Counted from the first letter of the stretch, positions 47,881-60,930 are shown. The stretch is DNA of 64,000 nt from Saksenaea vasiformis B4078 (GCA_000697055.1 JNDT01002329.1:186001-250000); one strand, 5' to 3'. Notes: generated from the letters alone by a model not told the origin. Numbers and translations are program-made.

Positions 47881-48468
47881 TTACGCTTCCGAACTGCCAT
47901 CAAAGTTTATTTCCATGAAAGGAAAGAATCCAATTTTTTTTGGACATCTATGCAGTAGTAGCCTTACAAACCCTGAAACATCTAAGCAACTTTTATTTGA
48001 CCGGTTACACATGAGAATAAAATGGACGTCGCAGAAGCATTGTAGAATAGGATCGCCGCGGCAAAACGTGATGGTATCCGGATGACGATGTACCACCCAT
48101 CGCATAAAATCTTGACGCACCGGACCGGATAATTTCTCACTCCGCTATAGGATGACTCACGATTTGCTTGATCTAGGGATGATACGACAGTAGGATCACT
48201 GGATACAAATATTCTTACACATGGCACTTCAAGCAAAGGAGGGGAACCGTATTTTCCTGCAAGATTGTCAAAAGGTGTCAGTACTACACGTTTGTCGGAG
48301 GCATTGATTTGTGATTCATGTGTTACGATTCCTGTTGAGGGTCCTTGTGTACAAAGTCGGGGCTGTGTACGCTCACCATCCCTAAATTATATCATGCAGT
48401 GTCGTCTGGCCTTTTGAGAAAGGTCCCTTACTAACTTCCTGGCTGATTGAAATGTTGCCGTCTAACAT
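47881..48468 (-). CDS. tentative three-exon gene, unknown function
   Basis: Exons 48436..48468, 48161..48362 and 47881..48110 join in phase through GTTAGT...ACACAG (73 bp) and GTGAGT...GTCAAG (50 bp) into 154 residues ending at a stop. The middle exon reads like ordinary coding sequence (VLTPFDNLAGKYGSPPLLEV, FVSSDPTVVSSLDQ). The last exon is Cys-rich (ITFCRGDPILQCFCD). I recognise no family. An alternative reading, without the second splice, needs a frameshift at a CCGGT duplication, so this could also be a pseudogene. Confidence 0.35.
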
Positions 48469-49129
48469 GTGAGCAGCAATTCAACTGCCATATGGTAGAC
48501 TTATTATTCATTAGAATAGTTTCGACACAATTGTTGAGAAGAGTATAAATATTATTATTTGTATAGATAGCGGATAAGAGGATTACAGAAGATGATGACC
48601 TGCAAGACGCCGGGAGCTATTTATTTGCATGTTATGATGCATGCACCAAACAAAAAGTGCTCAGTACTTTTCTATAGCGGTTCCGATCGTCCCTCGTTAA
48701 AAGAATCACGCTCTTTATATTTGCCGTTTTGTAAAAATGTACATATACCATCTGTTTCCTTTCCTATCCAGTATATTGTGCTGGTTTACCATGTCGGTAC
48801 TACCTCTAAGCAAATCACTAGGCTCTCTATATAGAAGACAGAAACTATGCTTTAAGTGAAACTATATATCTTTATGCAAAAGAAAATGAATATCTGTAAA
48901 TAGCACACTTTTTATCCTTTTGTTGTTGCAAACAAACGGTAGAAAACTCTCACAAGTAATTGCGTTTCGGACACCGAAAAAAATGGGATGCCAAACGGCT
49001 GAGGCCAATCCAAAAGGGAGTGGGTTTCGGTGTGTGTGACATCATTTTCACCAATTGTTCTCTCTTTAACTCCCTTCCTTTTGTCCTTCATTCATGCCCC
49101 TCGATCAATCAAAAAACAAACATTCTGTC
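48469..49129. other. intergenic before the F-box gene
   Basis: AT-rich sequence with pyrimidine-rich tracts shortly before 49130, consistent with a fungal promoter. No gene was recognised. Confidence 0.4.
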
Positions 49130-51662
49130 ATGAAAAAAGTGCCATGTGCAAGTAAGAAGGGGATTTGTACAAAAAGTTGGGCTAATCCGCAGTATTGTAA
49201 TGACGTACACCAGTGCTAGCTCACGTTTCTGCTGTTAAAGCCGATGAAGGCTATGTAGAACCGCGAGTCGAAGTACTTGGCTGCATGGGCGATTGGAGTG
49301 ATGAACAGAAAGCTGGTGAGTATACACGAGCAACTTTTTAATATGATCAAAGATCTAGTCGAGATAGAAATATTGGGGGCGGTGCTTTTACTTTGATGAG
49401 TGACTTTTTTAATCCATTCATGTTGTAGAAATTGCGTATCAGCTGTTACGTGAAATTTCACCTTCTTGGGCTCTCCAAGTGCTTGGCCGACTTACCCCGT
49501 TATTACATCGAGATTTCTTAGCTGTGAGTGAATATGAGTTGATTCAAAGTGCGCTGACGTTAGTTGGATGTAGTTATTACCATACGAAATATCCTTCCAT
49601 ATTCTTAGCTACGTTGATGCGGTTACTCTCACTCGTGTTTCTTGTGTGTCACGTAAATGGCGACAGCTGAGTGACGATCAAACCTTGTGGCGACAGTTGT
49701 ACCTATCACAAGGATGGAAATGCGATCAAAAAGCAATTGATGATTATCTATCTAACAAAAACTCGTTTGCTACATCAAAACAACGCACAACTTCGTCATA
49801 CCTATTAAAATCACAACCAAACGATTTAACAGAATCGAATTTGTTTCGTCCTACGTTGGCTCCGGTGCCACTTGCCCGAACTACGGCGAACGTTTATGAT
49901 CCTGCAGCGCTACCAACCATGCCAGGAGCTCCGTCGGGAAGATTACGGACATTTCAAGGTCCGGGTGAAATGTTTCAACGTCTCCGACAAAGACGGATCC
50001 AACGACAATCTCAGCAGCATCAGAATACTACAGCACCGTCGGCATCCTCCTCCTCTTCTTCTTTACCAGAAATACCACCAATTCGCACCAATGATATGGA
50101 ACCATTGTCTCCAACAACTGCAGAAAGATCGAATCATCCTATCTCGCCAACCTCACCTCACGCCGAATCATCCTTATCAACAGCACTCGCCGTATCTCCT
50201 ACAACACCATCATCATCATCAAACCGCCTTCTCAGTAGTTCTGGCCGTAGACTGGCCGTTGCGGAATTTAGGCGACCAGTTACTGTCGCTGCACTTTCCC
50301 CTCACTCACTTACCATTGCTGCACCCTCCTCTCACTCACGCTCACAACCATTGGTGAGCTCCACCAATCGAGGTTCATCCCCTATCAATCGATCTTCTAA
50401 TATACCTGATGCACGCGGCAGCGTTTCGGCTACTGCGTCACGATCCTTGTTCACCCAGCCGTCTCTTCACTCCCCTAAGCATGTCGATCATTCTTTCAGG
50501 AACAGACCTATGACACGACGGAATGTAAAATACGATGAAACGGCGTTGTACCACTATAATGAAGAAACAGATAAACGATTTATCAATTGGCGACGCTTGT
50601 ATCGAAACCGGAGTCTGATCTCGAAACGATGGCGCGAAGGAAAATGCAAGATGAAGGTTTTTTCTTCTCCGACTGCAGCGACAAACGTGCTGGATATGCA
50701 CTCAGAAGGCATCTATTGTATTCAGTTTGACGACGACAAGATTATTAGCGGCAGTCGCGACAGAACCATCAAAATATGGGACATACGGACAGGCGAATGT
50801 CGAAAAACGCTAAAAGGGCATACAGCAAGTGTGCTGTGTCTGCAGTACGACGACGAATATATTATCAGCGGAAGTAGCGATTCAACCATTGTCCAATGGG
50901 ATATCGAAACAGGACGAGCAATCAAATCGCTCTTGGGACATACAGAAAGTGTACTAAATCTTCGATTCTGCAAGAATCGAGTTGTCAGTTGCTCTAAAGA
51001 TCGCACTGTGCGTATCTGGGACTTGGAGACCGGTAAACAGCTGAAAGTTCTTCGCGGACATCGAGCTGCCGTAAATGCGGTTCAATTTCGAGAAAACCGT
51101 GCAGTCTCCGCCTCGGGCGATCGCACCATCAAATTGTGGGATATGGTAAATATAGTCCGGTAGTGATCAGTTCTAACCGTTCCACTTGTTTGTACAAAAA
51201 AAAAAGGACACGGGCCAGTGCATTCGGACATTTGATTCTCATAGCCGTGGTATTGCTTGTGTCGAGTTTGATGGCAAAAGAATTGTTAGCGGTTCAAGCG
51301 ACCAAACTATCAAAGTATGGGACGCGGCAACTGGTCAGAGCATCCATACACTTGCGGGACATACAGATCTCGTGCGTACGATCCAATTAGATTCGGGTTC
51401 TGATAGAATCGTCAGTGGGAGTTACGATGGAAGCGTAAAAATTTGGAGTTTAAACGAAGGACGGTTATTATTTACTCTCAACAAGGCAATTGAAGGGCGG
51501 TAAGTGTTTTTTTTTGAAATGGCATGGTATGAATATACTGAACTGGTTTGCAGTGTTTTAAATCTACAATTTGATTGTACACGGATTGTTTGTTGTTCCA
51601 ACCTTGCCAAGATTATGATTTATGACTTTGCGCATGGCATTGACACGCAGTTCCTAATGTAA
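49130..51662 (+). CDS. F-box/WD40 SCF substrate receptor (Cdc4/FBXW7-like layout)
   Basis: Six exons, 49130..49151, 49220..49315, 49429..49523, 49574..51145, 51207..51499 and 51554..51662, give about 728 residues. Residues 72-115 are an F-box: [20 protein letters not shown] then [20 protein letters not shown] Ser/Pro-rich disordered stretch of about 300 residues follows. Seven WD40 repeats close the protein, each ending in motifs such as [18 protein letters not shown] and VRIWDLETG, enough for a complete propeller. The family recruits phosphorylated substrates to the Skp1-cullin ubiquitin ligase. The segment before the F-box ([19 protein letters not shown]) resembles the dimerisation-type region of Cdc4/Pop1 relatives. 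The 22-bp first exon and its acceptor (49214 or 49220) are the weakest part; more 5' exons are possible. The gene converges on the receptor gene 155 bp away. Confidence 0.88.
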
Positions 51663-51817
51663 CAAGAACATCAAGGGTGACATCCACTGTACCATATCGC
51701 GCGAGCATTCCAACCCTTGAGACAGACGGAGTTTATGGTTCTGTATTTGTTAGAGAAACTGATAGGGCCGAGAGAAAAGAGAAATGTTGTTTACAGAAAA
51801 CACGATAAAACAAGGTT

Positions 51818-54800
51818 TCAATTTTTTGTATGTACGTTCTCCATCATAATATCGTCGTTCGCCTTCGTATTTCGCCCTGATACTGATAGCCGTGGAAGGC
51901 GTATTTCGTCTGCGGAAAGGTACTGTGCAAAGGACGCATAAAAGGAAGACCGAGTTTTGTCGTTCCCAGCGCGGCTAGATCTTTTCCGGCACGACAATGA
52001 GGCGGATGGGGGAGGCACTGGCGGAGGGGCAAATGCAAAAGGATTTGAAGAAGATGATGTTGACGATAGCGTTGTCCGTCGTTCGTTGATGGTTAGATCG
52101 CTGACTGGTGGCGCGCCGAAGCAGCTGTCCATCGTGCTGGCATTGCTGATGACGCTTTGTCTGTTCTCGGAGAGCAAGTACCGTGATGTGAGGTTAGATT
52201 CCATTTTGTCAGTATCCGTCAGTATTGTCGGGTCAGGTGTGGACGATTGAGATGTGGGATAAGTACGGCTACTCATACATGTTCCTTGTTGTGGTGGCAT
52301 TTCAGCTGGCGCACGATTCAACCAACTATGCCATTGTTCCAACTCCTGCTGATTGGCCACTTGGACCAACACGTCTGACCATCCCAGGCCATGTACTTTG
52401 AGCAGGTACTGACCCGCCGTCGAAGAAACGACACTTGCATGGGAATATCCGAACACGGTTCCCTTTTTGGACTCTTCCTATTAAAAAAAAAAGAAGACAA
52501 AAGAGGAGAGAGATTGAGTTTTCAGGGTCTTTAGGAGAACCATGCATATCCATACTGAAATCCAAGAGAAATAGCCAAAACCAGGAAATAAAATGATGTC
52601 TCTCATATCCCACGCGGCCAAGAACGGCCAATACCGGTAAACGTGCTGAATTGGCATGCGTGCCTGAACCATGAAGAGGTAAACATGGTGAATATACCGA
52701 TAAAAGAAGACAAGGAAAAGACGTACCTCGTGTGCTTCTAGAAGCACCCCTTGGGCCACAACAGATGTTGCAGTATTCTGCTCTTGTGGACTTCGGTTGT
52801 CTGTGCGACCAAGTGGATCTCCTGCTGAGACCATTCGACCCAAACTCATCAACTCGTTGTTCGACTGGCGTTGCTGGTCTCTCTGGCCGTGATTCGAAAG
52901 TTCATTCTGTGAATGAGATCTTTTCCTCCCCGTAAGATCCGACGCTTTTCCCGAATTGTTATTAGACGCACGTTGGAAAAAGAAGCCATGTAGTTTTGGT
53001 ACAAATAGGACCAGTAATGAAAATGTGCTTGCCCACACAATCATGCTCGCTATAAGATAATGCTGGGTAAAATAGTCGGTAGTCGGCATGTAAAAGATAA
53101 TGAATCCAATGGTAGCAGAAAAGAAAATATTACTAATGCAAAAAAGTAAGCTATGAATGTAAAAAAAAACATGTCGCAACTTACTAGACAGAGAGACCGA
53201 TCTGCTTGTACTCACTGTACTTTGAGTAATTTTTCCCCACAGATCGGGTCTTGAAAGCCAAGTACGTAGCAAAGGCAAGCTGACAGGCTGCAAAAATGGT
53301 AAGAATCCAGGAAAAGACAGCAGTCGTGGGACCGTGAAAACTACAATCAACATAATATGCTGTAGCTGAAGCAGGAATATTGACTGTTTGCACATTGGAG
53401 AGACCTAGCCATACTATCAAGAGAACCTATTGAGGAATGAGTGGCTACCAGTGAGTCAATAGAAATATTTACCATGTCAAAAATTAGGATGCCACCAGAC
53501 ACTTTTAACAGCTGCACATCACGGACAACCGTGCGTGTGATAAATATGTTGTTAAATATCCGGTAAATGCGATAATTTTTAGCAATAAGATTTCTAAGGT
53601 CGGTTGAGCATATCAATTGCTGGTAGAATCGACGTTGACTTACCCTATAATTAGAGCATAACCCAAGTGGAAAGTCAAAGGAAATAGAATGCAGGTTGCT
53701 TTTGTTCGTGGAATAGAAAAGAAGATAACGGAAATGTAGGCCAAAATAAAGCCTAAGAGCTCCAACACACAGAAAAGCGGACTACAAATTGTCAATGACA
53801 AACAACAACTTCTTCGTTTTATCTTTTTTTCTTACCTGGATGCCTTGAACACCTCACGTTTCCGATAAGTCAGCACCAGCATAATGATAGCCAAAGCGAC
53901 TAAAATACCAAAAGAAGCAACTGACATAATCGCGTAGGTCAATGGCGTTCCACTTGTACTCAACAATCTCTGATCTGGTACGCCTGTAGGTACCTACTGA
54001 TGAAAAAGGTGAATTTTTTTTCTATGATTATGTAAGCAGTTCATGCCATTACCTTGGCCGTACCGTCGTGATAAATAGGATTAGATATCAGTCGAAGGTT
54101 ATTGGCGATAATAGATCCAATGTAGACCTCTTTCCCTCGTTGCAGATTGAATATTCGAAAATTGCTTATAACGAATTACTTTTAGAGAAATAAATATAAA
54201 ACGCAAACCGTCCAACTATTACCTAACCATGATATCCCCGTTTTCGTCAAACAAAACTGGACCTTCAGGACCGACAAAGCTTGTATTAAACGTCGATGGC
54301 GTCATATACTGACCAAGTTGACCAGCAGCCAATTTTTTTATGGTTTCTTGCGCGTCAGTTGAATTCTGAATAACTTGATTAAATCCATGGGCCATAGCCA
54401 TCATACATGAGTAGGCTGATCTGTGCAGACACATATCAGCTAACGAAAGGCCTCCGAAAGTCGATCTTTCTTTTAAGTACTAACCCCTCATTGCTGCTGA
54501 CATTTGTCTGGCCACCGTAAGGATAACTTCAGAATAGAAGTTTAGCACCTGTGATGTTGGTTGTATAGAAGGACTTACATGGTGGGATCAAGTTTTGCCC
54601 ATTTTCCCATAAAGTCATCAAACGGAGCGTATCCAGTCAGATTAAGTAGATAACGAAATGTAAAAACACCACCAGCAAATGTATCGTTGAACTGGATTGT
54701 AGTCAAGGAACTGGAAACGTTGGCAGCATACTCAACGGGATCGACACGGTTCATCCACAGATTGGAATCATTGACATTGGAAATGATCATACTTGGGTTA

Positions 54801-55898
54801 TTAACACGCCGTTGAATAGCGCTATTGAATTTATCCACTGCCACTGCTAACGGTTTGGCTACTTCTCCAAAAGTGATCCATACAGTATCGTTGTTCACAT
54901 ATCCAAGCTGGGCAGCAACTGTCAATGCTGTAATTTGTGCATCATCTTCAGCTGCTAGTAAAACAATTCGGACGCCTGCACTCATCAAATCCTGAACTGA
55001 CTTTTGGACATCGCTCGTGGGACCGTCAGAATAGAACGCTTGATAGGATTTTACGCTGATTTTATGTATACGCAGTTTCATAATCATGCTTTCGGACACT
55101 AAAGAAACATTGTCGGCAGCGTCAGAGTTGTCGTTAGATGGTTTGAGCTTTTCTGCTTACGCTGTTGACCAAAGTCGTCATCGGAATAAAGAATACCGAC
55201 AGTCGGCCATCCTTGACTCAGAACGAATGATAGTGCTGCGTCTGCATAGGCGAGATTGGTGGAGATCGTGCGAAAAAAATAGCTGTATTGTGTTTTATCC
55301 GACAATGAAGCTATTAAAAGAAATGTTATACGGACGGTGAGGGAAAAAAGTAGAACTCACTCGCTACAGCAGAGAATGAGCATTGAGGGATTTGAAGTGT
55401 GCTTGTCATCAATGCTGATAATGATGTCCAGGAAGATGAAATATCGCCAATGACGCCGATTACCCCTTCCTGAATTAAGGCAACGGCTGCATACACTGCC
55501 TCTGTAATCGATGCCTGTCCTTGTGCCTTTTTGGGATACGAATCTCTTTCGATTAAGGTAATGTAAGCGCCTGGAATTGTTCGTTGTGTATTAATCTCAG
55601 CAACAGCCATTCGAATGGCAGAAGCTCCACTACATAACGCTCCTTCTTCAGAAAAATAGTTCAGATATCCTCGAAATCCAAACCTTAGCGTTAGCTGTTT
55701 TGTTTCCTCGCTGTCTTTTTGTCGAAATGGCAACAGAACACCGATCTTTAGTTCCACAAGGCCTTCTGTCATCATAGGCGAAATAAACGTCGTATCGTTC
55801 CGTCGACTAACCACAAACGAAAAATTATGGCTTTTATCGAAATAATGCATCGAGTCAACAGTAGCATCGTCGTCGTCGATCCAGTGATTGTTTAACAT
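51818..55898 (-). CDS. class-C (GABA-B-like) G-protein-coupled receptor with a PH-like tail
   Basis: Thirteen exons from 55361..55898 to 51818..52477, with introns of 46-78 bp, give 1,130 residues. An extracellular periplasmic-binding-type region (about 50-500) starts LKIGVLLPFRQKDSEETKQL and includes AVAEINTQRTIPGAYITLIE, GVIGDISSSW, KTQYSYFFRTIS and GWPTVGILYSDDDFG. Seven hydrophobic segments follow at about 537-560, 575-600, 605-635, 650-675, 695-718, 740-757 and 765-790. A cytosolic tail rich in Ser/Gln leads to GYSHASVVSSTAGQYLLKVH, a PH-like end that occurs in fungal receptors of this type. In animals class-C receptors bind amino-acid ligands such as GABA or glutamate; the ligand here is unknown. 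The frame starts at an ATG without a signal peptide. An upstream exon from 56220 (MVSMLIGITFWTVFCTL) can join in phase at 55946 and supply one. Confidence 0.88.
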
Positions 55899-56220
55899 GG
55901 TAGTCGAGGCAAAGAATTGAAAAAGAGTATAAAAAATAAGGGTGACCTATAAATGAATCATATTCCGAAAGAAAAGAAAAAAAGGGGCAGACTCCATGAA
56001 AGCAATTTAGAGAAGGCTGAACTGACTGAAGGACGTGTATACGAAAGGGAGGAAACCACCAATCGTAAAAGGCAAAGAACCTGTTTCCCCTGGCTAGGGG
56101 AGACACTAAAACGTTGACCATCTTTTCCACGGTGTTACACCAGAGGGAAGATCCTGATACTACGTTGGCCAATGTGCAGAAAACTGTCCAGAAAGTAATG
56201 CCTATGAGCATTGATACCAT

Positions 56221-57872
56221 GCTTTCTGAATATAGAATTCACATCCCCAAAAATCATGCTCTTTCCATCATATAAACACAAGAACTTGCTGGGATTTTAT
56301 GAATGTCTGTCACTTTCCCTCCTTGGTAATGCTTGGCACACCTTTCCACCAACACAGCTCGACCCTTCCATGGGAATTGGTGGCCGACGAATAAGGTAGG
56401 TTTATACCATAGTATAGCATGGTTTTGCAACAACGGGATAATGGTATCAAACAGTCAATTACGATCACGCTTTTCTGGAGGCAAGCTTCGCAACTGGAAA
56501 AAAAGTTTACGAATAGTGCTCTGAGAAGAGAACTCGAGGCATCTTATAGTTGCTCTACAGCTCATGTTCCACCATAATGATTCCTTGTACGCTGCAGCAA
56601 ACGCTGGATTTGCGAAGAATGGAAAATCGGCAGTGCTATTGACAAACGTCATCGTTGAGGGAAAGTGCGTTATTGATTAGGTTACAAAGGCATCGTCGCT
56701 CGATCACAAGCCAGGAAAAATCCTGAAAGTGCTTCCTGTGCACCTGTGAGGCTAGTCGAATACGTTTTAATTATTGCTGTGTTTGACGGGCAAGAATGAA
56801 GGCAGCGGCAATGAACATGCAGTTGCGAAACGATGACAAGGCTATGTTACACAGAAGCTGGGTCCTACCCTACGTTTCCCAACCGAGATATGACAAGCTT
56901 TACGGTGTTCAACACGCCTCATGGATATGTACTTGAAGAAGATAAGTACATGTTATGCTCTGGAATTTTATTTCCTTCAAACCAGAGTGTTCAAGTGGCT
57001 ACAGTGATAGAAACGCGTAAAATGCGTTAAGTCGTGAGAAAACGACTTCGGCAGGCAGAGTCCTATTCTAGAAAAGATGGCTCATGAAAGAGAATTGCCG
57101 CTAGGAAAAGTTGTCGGCAGCATACCTTAAAAAGAACTGCTTGTGTTTCTCGCTGAGGAAGTACGGGCGACCATGGAGGACCTATCAGCTCCTTCTTTAG
57201 TGTTATCTGAGCTAACTTTTCACGTTGCGAATTGGGTGTTCAATCGATTTATAGCAGCTGACGTTTAGTTGTGTAAAGTGTCTGAGTCTCTTGCCATTGG
57301 ACGTCCGTGTTGTTTATCGCATCCTTGGCATGCATAGTATAATTCTTCGCAAGGTACAGCTGCACGAAGACAGCGTGTGCGATGCGGTGGGGCCAAGGAA
57401 GTCCGAGCCTCAAAACACCGATATACTTGTCTACTCCAGGACATGCGACAAGGACTTGCGGTTAACGAGACCTTTTTCTCCACAAGAAGCATAACAACGA
57501 TTTTCATTGGGATTGAACCACTTTCTGCGAAAATATGTATATCGTTTTTCAGCCTTTTTTTTTATTATTATTTACAGCCTTGCGGGATCAATGACATAAG
57601 CACTTCTTGAACAGCGTTTATATATATACACCCCCAAGAAAGCCACTGGATTTCTTTTTCCATTTTTGATGTCAGAAAAAAAGTACCTTTGAAGTCAGTA
57701 TGTACACTTTTTTTTCGGATTAGGGAATTGCATAAAGAGGGCTTTTTTTCTTTTTCTTTTTTTTTGGGAAACGTTTTGCGTCGTTTTAGCTTCCGAAAAT
57801 CCCGCCATAGTCTTTGAATTTCTCGCACCAGGCTATTTTCGGTGCAACATACCAAAAAGAAAACGAGTGTGA
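56221..57872. other. intergenic
   Basis: Upstream of the receptor gene and downstream of the Ecl1-like gene. A plus-strand frame at 56833-57030 (65 codons) is the only one with protein-like composition and has no family. T-runs lie near 57560 and 57700-57760. Confidence 0.4.
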
Positions 57873-58318
57873 TTACAAGTACTGTTGAACGTTGGTGGTA
57901 TAAATGACTGATTTCCTACTAGATACCGAGAGGTCGAACTTAGGTGGTGTTAGTTGGGCACTGGTCGATAGGAAAAGAGTGGACGAGGTGGCAGTCAGGG
58001 CAGGTGAAGAATATGACGATGAGGACGGTGAGGGCGATGAAGATGATAACGAAGGTGGTACGGTGCTATTGTTGCTAGTAGTAGTTGGTCTGTTCGGACG
58101 AGGAAAATCGATGAACTCGGGATAGGTATAGCCTAGCAACGGGTGGTTGCGAAGAGCATCTGCACGCAGACATTGTTCGCTACAATAAAGCGAATCCTAA
58201 AAGAAAAGAAAAGAGAACAGTATTAACTTGGAGTTTTTTTATTATTATTTACAGGACAACATACAGAGAAAGGGCTGATGGCATTGTCGCAGTAGGTACA
58301 CCAATTGAGATCGCTCAT
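57873..58318 (-). CDS. Ecl1-like zinc-binding lifespan/stress factor
   Basis: Two exons, 58265..58318 and 57873..58196, joined across a 68-bp intron, give 125 residues. The first 45 residues hold the conserved Cys pattern CTYCDNAISPFS then LYCSEQCLRADALRNHPLLG, i.e. CxxC...CxxxC, the signature of the small Ecl1/life-span regulatory family. The rest is Ser/Thr/Pro-rich and probably disordered. In fission yeast Ecl1-3 extend chronological lifespan and respond to zinc, sulfur and amino-acid starvation; a role in starvation signalling is inferred. The second exon alone would miss the first Cys pair, so the splice is needed and is well supported (GTATGT...TCTTTTAG). Confidence 0.85.
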
Positions 58319-60603
58319 GATCAAGACATCGAAGATATGGGAAGGCAGATCAAAGTTGACTTTTTTATGCCAGAAAAGAGAAAGTGAAGGACGGATGAAG
58401 AATTGCGAAGCTCCAGGGGCGAGAGAGAGAGAATGGGGTTGGGGGTATGAGGCTTTTTATGCCTCTCATCGTTTACCAATCAAATAGGGAACTGTACGTC
58501 ACTTCCCATCGCTTGGACTCCATCTAGTTTTTGCCTTTTCGAGGTGTTACATGAGAGAAGGATTTTCCGGTATTAAATTCTCGCCACTGAGGGACAGAGA
58601 TAAAAAAAGGACGATAGGTCCCGGAAAGTAGGGTGGGAATTGGCAAGTGGTCAAACTCACGAATGGAAACTTTTAAGGCACTGGATTGGTATAAAACGTA
58701 GGTCACACACGCCTAAAAACGGTCAGACACCTGTTACAAAATAGATCTTCTGTTGTCGAAAAATGCCGTCGTCAGAACCAATCCGAGTGCCAGTTTCCGT
58801 TCTTTCCCAGAATGCCTGACAACGGAAGTCCCTGCTACCCACTACCACCGAAAAAGGTGCCATTCGCTAAAGACGACGTAATTTCGCCGGTTCTACATCC
58901 GATTGTAAACTGTGGCACGACGATTCTTCTGTTGTCGCGGTCTGCACTGACCGATACCACAGAAAGCTTTCTTGCGTCTTTGTTGCGATACAGACTTGCA
59001 TGTTTAGCTCTCTGCAGTGGTTTTCCGTAGTGCAAACTTTAGGCACCATCAGTAAAGTAGCTCATTACTAGACTGGACACGACCAGCGAGCTTGCTTTTC
59101 CATGTCATCACTAGAAAAGGAAAGTGAAGGGTAACTCCATAGAGATTATTGCGTAATACTATTCATTCGCTTGAGGCGTCCCCCACACAGAAAAGAAAAG
59201 TAAGAAAAAACAGGTTATAGTATATATTAGCAGATTTCATCGATGCAGGTTTACAAACACAAACGACTTGCGTCTATTTACGTCGTGACATCCGAGTCAC
59301 AAACTAATATATGTCAGAGTCAGACGTTGTTGCTGTTGCTGTAAACATTTATGGAAACAGACGAAGCGCAGTTCTACAACCGTTTGGAATGCACCAATGA
59401 TAGGCTGTGAAAACGGTGTGTGTTTTTTCACTGATAAGATATGCGTGATACGCAGTTCACAAGTATGTTCAAAACCGCATGGACGGGTGAACATCAACAA
59501 CAGCAAGCAGGGTCCTGATACATGCATCGATGTGAACGACCTGAGATGCCGTCAAACTCTCCGAGGTCGCCCCTCAACTTACCCTTTCTCCGATGCTATA
59601 CACGCACTTAACGCTCTTGATATTGTGACAAGGCACATACTGCCTTTAACCTGCGTAGGGACTTTGTGATTGGTAAATGTGCTGCCGCATCAGTGCAGAT
59701 GTCATTATGCATTCAAACGCAGATTTCTACTTGTACGAATAGGGTACATCGGTGATCTTCGTGCTGAATTAAGCGATTGTCGACAGTGGGACTATACTTC
59801 TTTCTGTTAATAGTTATCAACAATTTCAATTTATCATAATTTTGCTTGAAACAGATTTCAGATGGACAAATCTGTCTGTAATTGCGATGATTTTATAGTC
59901 CCATGATCTTTCTCGCAGCGCAAAAAAGTACCTTCACCCACCATCAAAAAGATAAAACTATTTATTCGCCTGACTCATCAGAACTGAAAGGGTAAAGCTT
60001 CAGTTTCATTGTGCTCGGATCAGAAGTGGTACGTTGTATGGGTGAATGTCGCAAAAGACTAAAAATTATTCACATACACGAACTCTGACCGAATAAGGTA
60101 ACGAGATGAGAAACTCAATACACAGTCTCTACTGTTCATATCTGGAGTCTCTCATCCTTACTATCAGCAGGAACGTTTGTCTTCCGTTTTTGGACTGCCT
60201 ACATATGTACAAAAGTGGAATGTGATAACTGGTGTTTCTGCGCTAAAAAAGAATAGATAAGTTCGTGTGTGATCCAATGCGATAACAATGTTATTGAGAC
60301 GCTAGATTTGTTTGGTCCTCAAATTACCTGCGTACACATTCACCATTTCTATTAATGGTCCTCACTTTTAATCCCTTTTCTTCCCGAGCAGATGCAGCAT
60401 CCAGTTCAAAATGTGTCCCCCTGTTCGACTGATAGAGTTAAACACATGCAGGTGATCAAATTTTGAAATTTGTAGTGGATCGGCTGAGAACGAATATAAT
60501 AAAAACAGTTCGGCCTTTACCGTCATCAGACAAAATCTATTCTCAACGACTTAAAAACATCATGGTGCATAATATACCATGCCGAATCGCCAGAATTGGT
60601 ACA
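58319..60603. other. intergenic, no gene recognised
   Basis: Promoter side of the Ecl1-like gene and further AT-rich sequence. Only short frames are seen, with no repeat shared with the rest of the window before 60604. Confidence 0.45.
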
Positions 60604-60930
60604 CTGCTGTTTATTGAACGCTAATCTATACAAATTTTGCCTCCATGAGGAACCACTTTTACGCTAAGAAAAGAATCAAGCATGTGTTCGTTAACACACA
60701 CGTCCGCAACAAATCCATACACTACTTATATCAACGCGGTCCCTCGATCGACGCAATATTCATATAGATAGCATAAAAACGTGTTCATGGTTAGTGAATG
60801 GAATAATACTTGGATGTCATTTTACTTAACCCCGGAGGGTAATCCCACACTTTTGCGGGTGCCGCACCTCGCACCGTATCAGTGGGGTGGGAGGTGCGGT
60901 TCATAGCTTCTGCGAGCGGCCAATCTCTTT
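60604..60930 (-). repeat. dispersed element A, copy 6
   Basis: The left end is CTGCTGTTTATTGAAC, the core contains ATTTTGCCTCCATGAGGAAC and GGTCCCTCGATCGACGCAA, and the right inverted end is ATAGCATAAAAAC. It continues into the hairpin module (GGAGGGTAATCCCAC; stem CCGCACCTC/GAGGTGCGG). It has the same orientation as copy 1 and is its closest relative. Confidence 0.7.

Noticed and set aside
53184..53616. Separate small membrane proteins from individual frames
   Set aside because: They are single exons of the class-C receptor; phase and splice borders join them into one protein.
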